Below are positions 33,644 through 42,685 of a stretch of 64,000 nt of DNA, piece after piece. A program made the translations under genes and the position numbers. A model generated the notes under the pieces. It saw only the letters and a list, made by a program, of their open reading frames with translations, did not search any database and was not told where the DNA came from. The number at the start of each line of letters is the position of its first letter. The stretch's first letter is position 1. Origin of the DNA: Actinoplanes oblitus (GTDB lineage: Bacteria; Actinomycetota; Actinomycetes; Mycobacteriales; Micromonosporaceae); the NCBI RefSeq assembly GCF_030252345.1, contig NZ_CP126980.1:4541501-4605500 (forward strand), written 5' to 3'.

Positions 33644-34879
33644 TCACACGCCTCCCGGTCCGCCCCAGTACATGTACGAGCCCCAGCCCGTGCTGCCGCT
33701 GAAGTCGGCGGTGATGTCATAGGACGCCGGGTTGGTGGTTTGCGTCGTGCCCCGCAGCCTCGCCAGGGTACCGTTCGCGTCGCTCTGGTAGCTGAGGTTG
33801 CGCATGTACGCGGCGTGTTGCCAGCCGAACCGGGAGAACTCGCCGCTGCCCATGGCGGTGCTGGTCGGCTCGGGGTGGTTGTCCGAGTCGTCGACGATCT
33901 CGCCGCCCCAGTCGACCTGGTCGGCCATCGAGCGCAGCCCGGTCGGGCTGTACAGACTGGCCGGGTAATAGCCCATCCACTCGGCGCCGACCCGGACCCA
34001 CCAGTTGCCCTGCCACAGCTGGACCTTGACGAGCGTGTCGTACTGGTTGCCGCCGACGACGCTCTCGGACATCCGCATGCCGGGGAAGGTGGACGTGCCG
34101 GTCTGCACCCAGCCCTTGACGTCGGTGTTGTAGCCGCCCAGGTTGTCGCCGGACTGCGAGTAGCCGTTGGTGGTGTAGAAGATGAACAGGTGCGGCGACC
34201 AGTCGCCGTACAGGTCCTTGTAGGTCTGCACACCGACCTCGAGGGTCTGCAGGGCGCCGCCGCTGCCGCGGACGATCCAGAGCTGGCCCAGGGAGAACTC
34301 GTTGGACCACTGGACGTACGGCTTCCAGGTGTTGACGGTGCCCTCGGTGCCGTAGTTGGTGACGAACTGGTAGGCGTGCGCGTACTTGTGCTTGGCGCCG
34401 ACGGCCGGTGGATGCGGGTCGTCCGGGGGTGTGAACTGCCGCCGGTAGGGTCCCTTGGCGAGATAGTCCTCGAGGGTGCCGACCGGGCGCAGTTCGCTGA
34501 CGTCCTTGCGCAGCAGCGGCACCGTGCCGGCCGGACCCCGGTCGGTCTCCGGTGCGGCGAGGGCGCGTGCGGCCGCCAGGGTGGGGCGCTCCGCGGCGCC
34601 GGGGCCGGTGTCGTCCAGGTGGGGCGGTTCGGCCGGGGCGTCGCTGGTCTGCGACTCGACAGGCACCCAGTCCACCCGGTCGCCCTCGGCGGTCACGGTC
34701 TGGGCGACGACGTCGCGCCGGGCGTAGATGTCCAGGTGATGCTGGCGGATCTCGTCCAGCTGCTGGGCCGCGACCTCGACGGCGACGTCCGCCTCGGGCC
34801 CGGCCAGCCGCGGGCGGGCGCGGGCACCTTCCTTGGCGGGAGCCGCCTGAGGATTCTGTTCGATGATCCCGACGTCCAT
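33644..34879 (-). CDS. Neprosin-family (glutamate peptidase-like) protein
   Basis: 411 aa from ATG 34879, with GAGGAGGG immediately upstream. Residues ~1-190 are a polar, partly helical pro-region with no signal peptide (MDVGIIEQNPQAAPAKEGAR). Residues ~190-411 match the neprosin fold pattern: FSLGQLWIVRG, LEVGVQTYKDLYGD, HLFIFYTTNGYSQSGDNLGG, GNWWVRVGAEWMGYYP, WGGEIVDD and TAMGSGEFSRFG. In plant neprosin two glutamates are catalytic; candidates here are those in LEVGVQ and WGGEI. It is the first gene of the eight-gene operon. Bacterial members are mostly uncharacterised. Lack of an export signal argues that it either acts in the cytoplasm or leaves by another route. Confidence 0.82.
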   Translation of the reverse strand: MDVGIIEQNPQAAPAKEGARARPRLAGPEADVAVEVAAQQLDEIRQHHLDIYARRDVVAQTVTAEGDRVDWVPVESQTSDAPAEPPHLDDTGPGAAERPTLAAARALAAPETDRGPAGTVPLLRKDVSELRPVGTLEDYLAKGPYRRQFTPPDDPHPPAVGAKHKYAHAYQFVTNYGTEGTVNTWKPYVQWSNEFSLGQLWIVRGSGGALQTLEVGVQTYKDLYGDWSPHLFIFYTTNGYSQSGDNLGGYNTDVKGWVQTGTSTFPGMRMSESVVGGNQYDTLVKVQLWQGNWWVRVGAEWMGYYPASLYSPTGLRSMADQVDWGGEIVDDSDNHPEPTSTAMGSGEFSRFGWQHAAYMRNLSYQSDANGTLARLRGTTQTTNPASYDITADFSGSTGWGSYMYWGGPGGV

Positions 34880-35065
34880 GGTTCCCTCCTCGCTGTGGTC
34901 GGTCCGGGCACCAACCCACTGACCGTATGGCAGTGGCGAAAGGCCTGCGTACGAGTGCTCTCGATCCGACAGCGGAAGTCGATGGCACGAATCCGTGATG
35001 ATCACTTCACGGCGTGTCGCCTACGTTCTTCGTCAACGACAGCAACAGTGCACGGGGAGATCACC
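34880..35065. promoter_or_regulatory. Divergent promoter region of the neprosin operon and a lipoprotein gene
   Basis: A 186-bp gap with no ORF of its own and lower GC (34935-35050) than the flanks; it must hold the promoters for both the eight-gene minus-strand operon and the plus-strand lipoprotein. No KstR motif is present, so the operon is not an obvious part of the steroid regulon. Confidence 0.5.
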
Positions 35066-35587
35066 ATGTCAGCGCGCAACCTTTTCGTTCTCGTCGCCGG
35101 TGCCGGCCTCGCTCTCGGTGTCGCGGCCTGCGACAACAACGCGAAAGCCACCGCGCCGACGGCGACCAGCACGGCCGCCGCCAAGCCGGCCGCGACCACG
35201 GCCGCCGCGAAGCCGGCCGCCACCACGGCGTCCGCGAAGCCGGCCGGTACCAAGGCCACCACCACGCCCACCGCCAAGGCCACCACCAAGGCCACCACCG
35301 AGCCGGCCTCGACCGACGCCATGTCCGCCTGCCCGGTGTCCGAGAAGACGCTGCTCGCGGCCCTGCGCAAGCGCGACCCGAAGGGCTCCCTGGGCGCCTC
35401 GCTGTCCGACATCAAGTGCTACCGGGGCTATGCGTTCGGCAGCACGCCGTCCGGCCCGGTGGCCGACGGTGAGCAGATCCTGTTCCAGTACAAGTCCGGC
35501 TCCTGGGTGTACGTCTCGGGTGGCAGCGGCGGTTACTGCGACCACGACCTGCCGGCCGGCGTCGAGAAGCACTTCGGCTGCGACTGA
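35066..35587 (+). CDS. Lipoprotein with Thr/Ala/Lys-rich spacer
   Basis: 173 aa. Signal peptide with lipobox GVAAC (Cys at about 22): MSARNLFVLVAGAGLALGVAAC. Then comes a 60-residue disordered T/A/K/P repeat region (TAAAKPAATTAAAKPAATTA) and a C-terminal domain of about 85 aa with four cysteines (SACPVSEK, IKCYRGY, GYCDHD, FGCD), a pattern seen in small secreted actinobacterial proteins. It is exported and anchored to the membrane; the spacer would reach through the cell wall. Function unknown. The RBS GGGGAGA precedes ATG 35066. Confidence 0.75.
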   Translation: MSARNLFVLVAGAGLALGVAACDNNAKATAPTATSTAAAKPAATTAAAKPAATTASAKPAGTKATTTPTAKATTKATTEPASTDAMSACPVSEKTLLAALRKRDPKGSLGASLSDIKCYRGYAFGSTPSGPVADGEQILFQYKSGSWVYVSGGSGGYCDHDLPAGVEKHFGCD

Positions 35588-35601
35588 GGCGGCGCCGGCG
35601 G

Positions 35602-37221
35602 TCAGAGGTCGAGCGCCGCGAGGTAGCCGAAGGTCAGCGCCGGGCCGAGGGTGGCGCCCGCCCCGGCGTAACCGCGGCCCATCAGCGCGGCGCTGACGTT
35701 GCCGGCCGCGTACAACCCGGCGATGGCCGTGCCGTCCGGGCGCAGCACCCGGGCCCGTTCGTCGGTGCGCAGCCCGCCCTTGGTGCCCAGGTCGCCGGGG
35801 ACCATCCGGAACGCGTAGAACGGCGGCCGGGCCACCGCGCCCAGGCACGGGTTCGGCCGCTGCCGCGGGTCGCCGTAGTACCTGTCGTACGCCGAGTCGC
35901 CGCGGCCGAAGTCGTCGTCGTGCCCGCGCGCCGCGAACGCGTTGAACCGCCGCACCGTGTCGCGCAACGCCTCGGCCGGGACGTCGATCCGCCGGGCCAG
36001 CTCGTCCAGGGTGGCCACCCGGTGCGCGATCCCGGCCGCGAACCACCGGCGCGGCAGCCTGGCGCGCGGGCCCCGGCCGGCGAACAGGTAACGGTCCCGG
36101 TAGGTCTGGTCGGCCACCAGCCAGGCCGGCAGCCGCACTCCCGGGGCGAGCATCGCGTGCACGGCGTCCACGTAGGGCGCCGCCTCGTTGACGAAGCGCC
36201 GCCCGGTGCCGTCGACCATCAGGCAGCCCGGCTGGTTGCGCTCGGCGAGACAGAAGTACGGCCCGCCGGTGAGCGGGATGGACGGGCCCCACCACGCCTC
36301 GTCCATCAGGTCGAGCGCGGCGCCGAGCCGCTCGCCGGCCTCGATGCCGTCACCGGTGTTGCCGGTCGCGCCCACCGTCCACTCCACGCCCAGGTCCTGG
36401 TACTTGCGGCGCATCGGCTCGTTGTGCTCGAAGCCGCCGCTGGCCAGCAGCACCCCGCGCCGCGCGCGGAACGTCAGCTCGTGGGAGAGCACGCCGGCCA
36501 CCCGGCCGTCCTCGACGAGCAGGTCGGTCATCGGCGTGCCGAGCAGCAGCTCGACGCCCGCCGCGCGCAGGCCGGCCCGCAGCCCGGCGGCCAGCGCCTG
36601 ACCCATGGTGAGCCGCCGCCGGCGGGACAGCCGCGTGGTGAGCCCCTGGACGGCGAGCCGGGCCGCGGTGCGGATCGCCCGCGGGTGCCGGGTTCCCAGC
36701 GCCAGCCAGCGATAGTCGACCTGGGTGACGGCGACACCGTCGGGAGCTTTCCGGTACGGCTCGGCCAGCGTCCCCAGATCCGCGCCGACCCGTCGGGTGT
36801 CCAACGGTCGCGGCTCGATGCTGCGCCCGCCCGCCCGGCCGCCGGGCGCCTCGGGATGGTAGTCCGGATACCCGGGCACCCACGCGAACTCGAGCGGGGT
36901 GTGCGCCCTGACGAACGCCAGCATCTCCGGCGCCGCGGCCAGGAAGGCGTCCTGCCGGGCCGCGGACACCTCCGGCCCGGCGACGTGGGCGAGGTAGGTC
37001 CGGGCGTCCTCGGTGGTGTCGCTCACGCCGGCCCGGCGCAGCACCTCGTTGCCCGGCAGCCACAGGCCGCCCCCGGATCGGGCGGTAGAACCGCCATACG
37101 TTCCGGCCTTTTCCAGCACGATCGCGCGCAGGCCACGGTGCGCCGCCGTCAGTGCTGCCACCAGGCCCGCTCCGCCGCTGCCGACCACCACGAGGTCGAA
37201 ATCGCGTTCCGCCACTGTCAC
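35602..37221 (-). CDS. kstD: 3-ketosteroid delta1-dehydrogenase
   Basis: 539 aa flavoprotein. FAD-binding Rossmann motif VVVGSGGAGLVAALTAAHRG, then KAGTYGGSTARSGGGLWLPGN; the segment RFVNEAAPYVDAVHAM and the C-terminal GYAGAGATLGPALTFGYLA correspond to the KstD active-site tyrosine regions. It introduces a C1-C2 double bond into 4-androstenedione-type 3-ketosteroids; together with KshAB this opens ring B. The GTG at 37221 directly abuts a KstR box, so the message is probably leaderless or starts at the next in-frame GTG (37215). It is transcribed away from a second KstD-like gene. Confidence 0.9.
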   Translation of the reverse strand: MTVAERDFDLVVVGSGGAGLVAALTAAHRGLRAIVLEKAGTYGGSTARSGGGLWLPGNEVLRRAGVSDTTEDARTYLAHVAGPEVSAARQDAFLAAAPEMLAFVRAHTPLEFAWVPGYPDYHPEAPGGRAGGRSIEPRPLDTRRVGADLGTLAEPYRKAPDGVAVTQVDYRWLALGTRHPRAIRTAARLAVQGLTTRLSRRRRLTMGQALAAGLRAGLRAAGVELLLGTPMTDLLVEDGRVAGVLSHELTFRARRGVLLASGGFEHNEPMRRKYQDLGVEWTVGATGNTGDGIEAGERLGAALDLMDEAWWGPSIPLTGGPYFCLAERNQPGCLMVDGTGRRFVNEAAPYVDAVHAMLAPGVRLPAWLVADQTYRDRYLFAGRGPRARLPRRWFAAGIAHRVATLDELARRIDVPAEALRDTVRRFNAFAARGHDDDFGRGDSAYDRYYGDPRQRPNPCLGAVARPPFYAFRMVPGDLGTKGGLRTDERARVLRPDGTAIAGLYAAGNVSAALMGRGYAGAGATLGPALTFGYLAALDL

Positions 37222-37235
37222 TAGAACAGGTTATA
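37222..37235. promoter_or_regulatory. KstR operator (kstD / hsaEGF operon)
   Basis: TAGAACAGGTTATA matches TnnAACnnGTTnnA. It touches the kstD start codon and lies 37 bp upstream of the plus-strand operon starting at 37272, so one operator controls both. Confidence 0.85.
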
Positions 37236-37271
37236 GTTATCCGGCATCGAGCACCACTGATCGGAGGCGCG

Positions 37272-38789
37272 GTGACCGGCACTGTCGACGTCGTGGTCGT
37301 CGGGTTCGGCGCGGCCGGGGCGTGCGCCGCCGTCGAGGCGGCCGACGCGGGCGCCCGGGTTCTGGTGCTCGACCGCTTCGCCGGCGGCGGGGCCACCGCG
37401 ATCTCCGGCGGGGTGGTCTACGCGGGCGGCGGCACCCGGCAGCAGCGGGCGGCCGGGGTGGCCGACACCCCCGAGGCGATGGCCGCCTACCTGCGCGAGG
37501 AGGTCGGCGACACGGTCTCGGCGGGCACCCTGCGCGGGTTCTGCGAGCGGAGCGCCGCGATGCTCGACTGGCTGACCGGGCTCGGGGTGCCGTTCGACGC
37601 CCGGCTGTGCCCGTACAAGACGTCCTATCCGACCAACCGGCACTACCTGTACCTCTCCGGCAGCGAGACCGTGTTCGGCCAGTCGGCGCCGCGCGGCCAC
37701 CGGGTGCTCGCGCGCGGCACGTCCGGCCGGCTGCTCTTCACCCGGCTCGCGGCGGCCGTGCGCGAGCGCGGCGTGGAGGTGCTTCCGCAGACCCGGGCCG
37801 AACGACTGATCACCGACGACGGCGGGCGAGTGACCGGGGTGGAGTGCCGGACCCTGCGCGACGCGCCCGGCTGGGCGCGGCTCGGGCACCGGGTGCTGCA
37901 CCGGTTGTCGGTCAGACCGGGCCTCTACCTGCCCGGGCTGGGCCGCGCGCTGCACCGGCCGGTGGTCCGGCTGGAGAAACGCTACGGGCGCCCGCTGCGG
38001 ATCCCGGCCGGTGGCGTCGTGCTGTGCGCGGGCGGGTTCGTCTTCGATCGCGCGATGATGCGCGAGCACGCGCCCGACTACCGGGGCGGGCTGCGACTCG
38101 GTACGCCCGGCGACGACGGCTCCGGCATCCGGCTCGGCGTCGCGGCCGGCGGCTCCACCGCGCACCTCGACCGGGTGACCGTCTGGCGGTTCCTGAGCCC
38201 GCCCGCGGCCATGCTCGACGGCCTGCTGGTCGACCGGGACGGCCGGCAGGTCTGCGACCTGGCCCGCTACGGCGCGGCGGTCGGCGAGGCGATCCTGCGT
38301 TCGCCGGGCGGCCGGGCGTGGCTGCTGCTCGACGCCGCCACGCTGGCCCGCTGCCGCCGCCAGCTGTGGTCCCAGACGCTGTGGTTCCAGCGGTGGCAGG
38401 CACTCTGGCTGCTCACCTTCGGCCGGGTCGGCGGGTCGAGCCTGGCGGAGGTCGCCCGGCGGGCCGGCGTCGACCCGGACGGGCTGATCGCCACCGCCAG
38501 GGCGGCGACCGGGCCTCCGCCGTACGTCATGATCGACGTCTCGGTCCGCAACCGGACCGCCTTCCCCGCGCCGATGCTCACCCTCGGGGGTCTGCGGGTC
38601 GACGAGGAGACCGGGCAGGTGCTGGGTGTGCCGGGCCTGTACGCCGCCGGGCGCACCGCCGCCGGCATCTGTTCGCGCCACTACGTGAGCGGGCTGTCGC
38701 TCGCCGACTGCGTCTTCTCGGGGCGCCGGGCGGGGCGGTCCGCGGCGCTCGACTGCCGGGCGGGAGACACCCATGCTGACCGGAAGTGA
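37272..38789 (+). CDS. FAD-dependent 3-ketosteroid dehydrogenase-like protein (second KstD-like)
   Basis: 505 aa; GTG 37272 with GGAGG five bases upstream. Motifs: VVVVGFGAAGACAAVEAAD, GGGATAISGGVVYAGGG and the C-terminal GLYAAGRTAAGICSRHYVSG followed by SLADCVFSGRRAG. The overall plan is that of the KstD/fumarate reductase flavoproteins, but the C-terminal GYxGAGATLGP of true KstD is absent. It resembles Mtb Rv0785-type proteins or a delta4-(5-alpha)-ketosteroid dehydrogenase. It is the first gene of the hsaE-hsaG-hsaF operon under KstR control. The exact double bond position is not deducible. Confidence 0.75.
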   Translation: MTGTVDVVVVGFGAAGACAAVEAADAGARVLVLDRFAGGGATAISGGVVYAGGGTRQQRAAGVADTPEAMAAYLREEVGDTVSAGTLRGFCERSAAMLDWLTGLGVPFDARLCPYKTSYPTNRHYLYLSGSETVFGQSAPRGHRVLARGTSGRLLFTRLAAAVRERGVEVLPQTRAERLITDDGGRVTGVECRTLRDAPGWARLGHRVLHRLSVRPGLYLPGLGRALHRPVVRLEKRYGRPLRIPAGGVVLCAGGFVFDRAMMREHAPDYRGGLRLGTPGDDGSGIRLGVAAGGSTAHLDRVTVWRFLSPPAAMLDGLLVDRDGRQVCDLARYGAAVGEAILRSPGGRAWLLLDAATLARCRRQLWSQTLWFQRWQALWLLTFGRVGGSSLAEVARRAGVDPDGLIATARAATGPPPYVMIDVSVRNRTAFPAPMLTLGGLRVDEETGQVLGVPGLYAAGRTAAGICSRHYVSGLSLADCVFSGRRAGRSAALDCRAGDTHADRK

Positions 38790-39558
38790 CCGGCTCGTGC
38801 TCGCCGACTGGCTGCGCGCCGCCGAGCGCGACCGCAAGCCGATCCCGCCGCTGGTGCGGCAACGGCCCGACCTGACCGTGGCGGACGCGTATTCGATCCA
38901 GCTCATCAACGTCCGCCGCCGGGACAGCGCCGTGGTCGGGCACAAGGTCGGCCTGTCGTCGGTGGCGATGCAGCGCATGATGGGCGTCGACGAGCCGGAC
39001 TACGGGCACCTGATGGCCGACATGCGACTGTCCGAGACCGACCCGGCCGACGCGTCGCGCTACTGCTACCCGCGGGTGGAGATCGAGACGGCGTTCCTGC
39101 TCGGCGCCGACCTGCCCGGCGAGGGCTGCACCGAGGCCGACGTGCTGGCGGCGACCGCGTTCCTCGCGCCGTCGATCGAGCTGATCGACAGCCGGATCGA
39201 GGACTGGAACATCAGCCTGGCCGACACCATCGCCGACAACGCCTCGTCGGCCGGGTTCGTGGTCGGCGCCGGCCGGGTGCGGCCCGGCGAGATCGACGTC
39301 CGGGGGATCGAGGCGGTGCTGTTGCGGGACGGGGAGCCGGTCGTGCGGGGCCGGTCCGACGCGGTGCTCGGCAACCCGGTGACCGCGGTGGCCTGGCTGG
39401 CCCGGACGGTCGCCGGTTTCGGGGTGCGGTTGCGCGCCGGGCATCTGGTGTTGCCGGGGGCGTGCGCCCGCGCGGTGGACGTGCACCCGGGTTCGTCGTT
39501 CCGTGCGGTCTTCACCGGCCTCGGTGACGTGCGGCTGTCCTTCGCGGGAGGTGCCTGA
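38773..39558 (+). CDS. hsaE: 2-hydroxyhexa-2,4-dienoate hydratase HsaE
   Basis: 261 aa, member of the 2-keto-4-pentenoate hydratase family. Visible: [30 protein letters not shown] and a metal-site region [15 protein letters not shown] with later [12 protein letters not shown]. It hydrates the C6 dienoate released by HsaD to a 4-hydroxy-2-oxo acid. It starts 17 bp inside the preceding flavoprotein gene and overlaps hsaG by one base. The order hsaE-hsaG-hsaF agrees with Mtb Rv3536c-Rv3534c. Confidence 0.93.
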   Translation: MLTGSDRLVLADWLRAAERDRKPIPPLVRQRPDLTVADAYSIQLINVRRRDSAVVGHKVGLSSVAMQRMMGVDEPDYGHLMADMRLSETDPADASRYCYPRVEIETAFLLGADLPGEGCTEADVLAATAFLAPSIELIDSRIEDWNISLADTIADNASSAGFVVGAGRVRPGEIDVRGIEAVLLRDGEPVVRGRSDAVLGNPVTAVAWLARTVAGFGVRLRAGHLVLPGACARAVDVHPGSSFRAVFTGLGDVRLSFAGGA

Positions 39559-40409
39559 TGGCGACGGCGGCGATCGTCGGGTCCGGCAACATCGGCACCG
39601 ACCTGCTGCACAAGCTGCTGCGCTCGGAGGTGATCGAGCCGCTCTGGATGGCCGGGATCGACCCGGACAGCCCGGGGCTGCGCCGCGCCGCCGGCCTCGG
39701 CCTGGCGACCAGTGCGGCGGGCGCCGGCTGGCTGCTGGCTCAGGACCCGCTGCCGGACCTGGTCTTCGAGGCCACCTCGGCGGCCGTGCATCGGGCCTGG
39801 GCGCCGCGGTACGCCGAGGCCGGGATCCGGGTCGTCGACCTGACGCCGGCGGCCGTCGGCCCGTTCGTGGTGCCCGAGGTCAACTTGCGGGAACACCTCG
39901 GCGCGCGGAACCTCAACCTGATCACGTGCGGCGGGCAGGCGACCATCCCGATGGTGTACGCGGTCTCCCGCGTCACCCCGGTGGCGTACGCGGAGATCGT
40001 GGCCACCGTGGCGTCGCGCTCGGCGGGGCCGGGCACCCGGGCCAACATCGACGAGTTCACCCGGACGACCGGGCGGGCGCTGTCCCTGGTCGGCGGCGCG
40101 GCGACGGGTAAGGCGATAGTCGTGCTCAACCCGGCCGATCCGCCGATGGTCATGCGGGACACCGTGTTCTGCGCGATCGGGCCGGACGCGGACCTGGCGG
40201 CGGTCCGCGAGTCGATCATGGCGATGGTCGCGTCGGTGGCCCGCTATGTGCCCGGCTACCGGTTGCTCAACGAGCCGCAGTTCGGCGAGGGCAGAGTGAC
40301 AATCCTCCTGGAGATCGCCGGGGTCGGCGACTATCTGCCGGTGTACGCCGGCAACCTGGACATCATGACCGCGGCGGCGACGCGCGTGGGGGAGGAGCTG
40401 GCCGGATGA
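39558..40409 (+). CDS. hsaG: Acylating (acet)aldehyde / propanal dehydrogenase HsaG
   Basis: 283 aa, a little shorter than the roughly 300 aa of mycobacterial HsaG. N-terminal NAD-binding motif [16 protein letters not shown], catalytic cysteine in [11 protein letters not shown] and the dimerisation end [14 protein letters not shown]. It oxidises the aldehyde (propanal) channelled from HsaF to propionyl-CoA. HsaF and HsaG form a complex. The ATG overlaps the hsaE stop (TGATG) and the gene overlaps hsaF (ATGA). Confidence 0.93.
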   Translation: MATAAIVGSGNIGTDLLHKLLRSEVIEPLWMAGIDPDSPGLRRAAGLGLATSAAGAGWLLAQDPLPDLVFEATSAAVHRAWAPRYAEAGIRVVDLTPAAVGPFVVPEVNLREHLGARNLNLITCGGQATIPMVYAVSRVTPVAYAEIVATVASRSAGPGTRANIDEFTRTTGRALSLVGGAATGKAIVVLNPADPPMVMRDTVFCAIGPDADLAAVRESIMAMVASVARYVPGYRLLNEPQFGEGRVTILLEIAGVGDYLPVYAGNLDIMTAAATRVGEELAG

Positions 40410-41407
40410 ACATCCGGATCACGGATTCGTCGCTGCGGGACGGCTCGCACGCCAAGCGGCACCAGTTCACCGTGGACGAGGTCACCGCTGTGGTCGCGGC
40501 CCTGGACGCCGCGGGTGTCCCGGTGATCGAGGTGACCCACGGCGACGGGCTCGGCGGTTCGTCTCTCACCTACGGCCTGAGCCGCACGCCCGAACAGGAT
40601 CTGATCAAGGCCGCCGTCGCCACCGCGGTACGTGCGAAGATCGCGTTCCTGATGCTGCCCGGCATCGGCCTGTTCGACGACATCCGCGCGGCCGCCGCCA
40701 GCGGCGCGACGGTCTGCCGGATCGCCAGCCACTGCACCGAGGCCGACATCACCGAACAGCACTTCGGGCTCGCCCGCGACCTGGGACTGGAGACCGTCGG
40801 CTTCCTGATGATGGCCCACTCCCAGCCGCCCGAGGTGCTCGCCGCCCAGGCCCGGATCATGGCCGACGCCGGCTGCCAGTGCGTCTACGTCGTCGACTCG
40901 GCCGGCGCGCTCGTGCTCGACCAGGTCGGCGACCGGGTGGCCGCGCTGGCCGCCGAGCTCGGCGGCGACGCCCAGGTCGGTTTCCACGGCCACGAGAACC
41001 TCGGCCTCGGCGTCGCCAACTCGGTGCTGGCCGTGCGGGCCGGCGCCCGGCAGATCGACGGCAGCACCCGCCGGTTCGGTGCCGGCGCCGGCAACACGCC
41101 GGTGGAGGCGTTCGTCGGCGTCTGCGACAAGCTCGGCATCCACACCGGCGTCGACTTCTTCGCCATCGTCGACGCGGCCGAGGACGTGGTCCGCCCGGTC
41201 ATGCCCGACGAGTGCAAACTCGACCGCCTCGCCCTGATCATGGGCTATGCCGGGGTCTACTCCAGCTTCCTGACCCACGCGTTCACCCTCGCCGAGCGCT
41301 ACCGGGTCTCCGGCGCCGAGATCCTGGTCCGCGCCGGCGAGCGTCACCTGGTCGGCGGCCAGGAGGACCAGCTGATCGACATCGCGGTCGAGCTCAGTAA
41401 TAGGTGA
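40406..41407 (+). CDS. hsaF: 4-hydroxy-2-oxo acid aldolase HsaF
   Basis: 333 aa TIM-barrel aldolase of the DmpG type. [14 protein letters not shown] contains the RDG metal/substrate motif, [15 protein letters not shown] the metal-binding histidines, and the C-terminal DmpG communication domain is present ([14 protein letters not shown]). It splits 4-hydroxy-2-oxohexanoate to pyruvate and propanal, which passes to HsaG. The ATG overlaps the hsaG stop. Its 3' end overlaps the convergent kshB by 14 bp, so antisense effects between the two operons are possible. Confidence 0.93.
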   Translation: MNIRITDSSLRDGSHAKRHQFTVDEVTAVVAALDAAGVPVIEVTHGDGLGGSSLTYGLSRTPEQDLIKAAVATAVRAKIAFLMLPGIGLFDDIRAAAASGATVCRIASHCTEADITEQHFGLARDLGLETVGFLMMAHSQPPEVLAAQARIMADAGCQCVYVVDSAGALVLDQVGDRVAALAAELGGDAQVGFHGHENLGLGVANSVLAVRAGARQIDGSTRRFGAGAGNTPVEAFVGVCDKLGIHTGVDFFAIVDAAEDVVRPVMPDECKLDRLALIMGYAGVYSSFLTHAFTLAERYRVSGAEILVRAGERHLVGGQEDQLIDIAVELSNR

Positions 41408-42449
41408 CCGCGACGTGGTCGCTGCGGGCCACCGACTGGCAGGCCAGCACGTAACCCTCGGCGAAGTCCTCCTCCTCCAGGATCTCGTTGTTCACCATCT
41501 CGACCTTGCCGCTGAGCAGCCGGCAGGCGCACGCGCCGCAGTGTCCCTGGCGGCAGGAGAACGGCGGGTTCAGCCCGGCCTCGATCACCACGTCGAGCAT
41601 CCGCTTGCCGGCCGGCCACGGCAGCCGGTGCGTCTGCCCGTCCAGCTCCACGTCGAGCGTCGCCTCCCCGGTAGCCGCCTGGTGGACCGTCGCGTCCCCG
41701 GCCGGCGCCGTTTCCCCGGCCGGCGCCGCGACCACCTTCGCTTCCCCGGCCGGCACCTCGTCGAGCGCGAAGCGCTCCACCCGGACGCGATCCTGCGGGA
41801 CCCCGGCTCGCCGCAGCGCGTCGCGGGCGATCACCACGAACGGATCAGGACCGCAGACGTACGCCCACCGCCCGGTCCCGGTGATGAGCCCGGCGAGCGT
41901 GGCCGGACCGGGAGCGCCACGCTCACTGTCCAGCCAGTGCGTGACGGTCAGCCGGTCACCGTGGCGGCGGGTGAGGCCGGCCAGCTCGGCGGCGAAGATG
42001 ATCGAGGACGGGTCCCGGTTCGCGTAGATCAGGGTGAGCCGCCCGCGCCCGCCGGCCAGCACCGACTTGATGATGGCCATCGCCGGGGTGATCCCGCTGC
42101 CCCCGGCCAGCAGCAGCAGATCGTCGTCGAGGGACTCGGGAGTGAAGTCGCCCGCCGGGGCGAGCAGTTCGATGGTGTCGCCGGCGCGGACGTGGTCGCA
42201 GATCCAGTTCGACGCCTGCCCGTCGCGTACCCTTTTAATCGTGATCTTGAGGTCTTTGTCGGTGTGCGGGGAGCTGGACAGCGAGTAGCACCGGGCTACC
42301 CGGCCGTCGTCCCGCGGGACCAGGACGGTCAGGTACTGACCGGGCCGATAGGCGAAGGTCTCGGTCAGCTCCGGCGGCACCGCGAGGACGAGCGAGCAGG
42401 CGTCGGCCGTCTCGGCGACGACCTCCCGGACCGGCAGCCGGTAGGACAT
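41394..42449 (-). CDS. kshB: 3-ketosteroid 9-alpha-hydroxylase reductase KshB
   Basis: 351 aa. FNR-type reductase with FAD motif [17 protein letters not shown] motif GGSGITPAM and YVCGPDPFV, followed by a plant-type [2Fe-2S] domain with [16 protein letters not shown] and a final LACQS cysteine. It passes electrons from NADH to the Rieske oxygenase KshA. Between the reductase and ferredoxin parts (about 235-275) there is an unusual low-complexity linker with repeated PAG(E/D) units, longer than I expect for the family. The ATG overlaps the stop of the 78-aa gene (ATGA). Confidence 0.93.
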   Translation of the reverse strand: MSYRLPVREVVAETADACSLVLAVPPELTETFAYRPGQYLTVLVPRDDGRVARCYSLSSSPHTDKDLKITIKRVRDGQASNWICDHVRAGDTIELLAPAGDFTPESLDDDLLLLAGGSGITPAMAIIKSVLAGGRGRLTLIYANRDPSSIIFAAELAGLTRRHGDRLTVTHWLDSERGAPGPATLAGLITGTGRWAYVCGPDPFVVIARDALRRAGVPQDRVRVERFALDEVPAGEAKVVAAPAGETAPAGDATVHQAATGEATLDVELDGQTHRLPWPAGKRMLDVVIEAGLNPPFSCRQGHCGACACRLLSGKVEMVNNEILEEEDFAEGYVLACQSVARSDHVAVTYY

Positions 42450-42685
42450 CAGGGCACGTCCAGCCGACCGGTGCGGACCGCGTGCTCGATGCTGGCGCGC
42501 AGGCCGGGACAGGTCGGCACGAGCGCGCCGAGCTCGGTGGCGCACTGCCGGACGGCCGCCGTGGTCCACTGCACGCTGGTCTGCTGCGGACTCGACTTGC
42601 GGACCCGGACCAGGGCGGCGCAGCTGTCGCAGGCCAGCTCGGCGAGCCCGCCCTCCAGGTAGTGCTGCCGCTCGGTGCGGGTCAT
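42449..42685 (-). CDS. 78-aa cysteine-containing protein between kshA and kshB
   Basis: 78 aa, coupled on both sides by ATGA overlaps: start on the kshA stop, stop on the kshB start. The sequence has a CxxC pair (ACDSCAAL), two more cysteines (RQCATEL, TCPGLR) and the polar segment RKSSPQQTSVQWTTAAVRQC. The position inside the ksh operon and KstR control suggest an accessory to the KshAB hydroxylase, for example in Fe-S assembly or electron transfer; this is inference. I do not recognise the family. Confidence 0.75.
   Translation of the reverse strand: MTRTERQHYLEGGLAELACDSCAALVRVRKSSPQQTSVQWTTAAVRQCATELGALVPTCPGLRASIEHAVRTGRLDVP

Noticed and set aside
34880..35065. A KstR or KstR2 site controlling the neprosin operon
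   Set aside because: I scanned the gap for TnnAACnnGTTnnA and AnCAAGnnCTTGnT and found neither.
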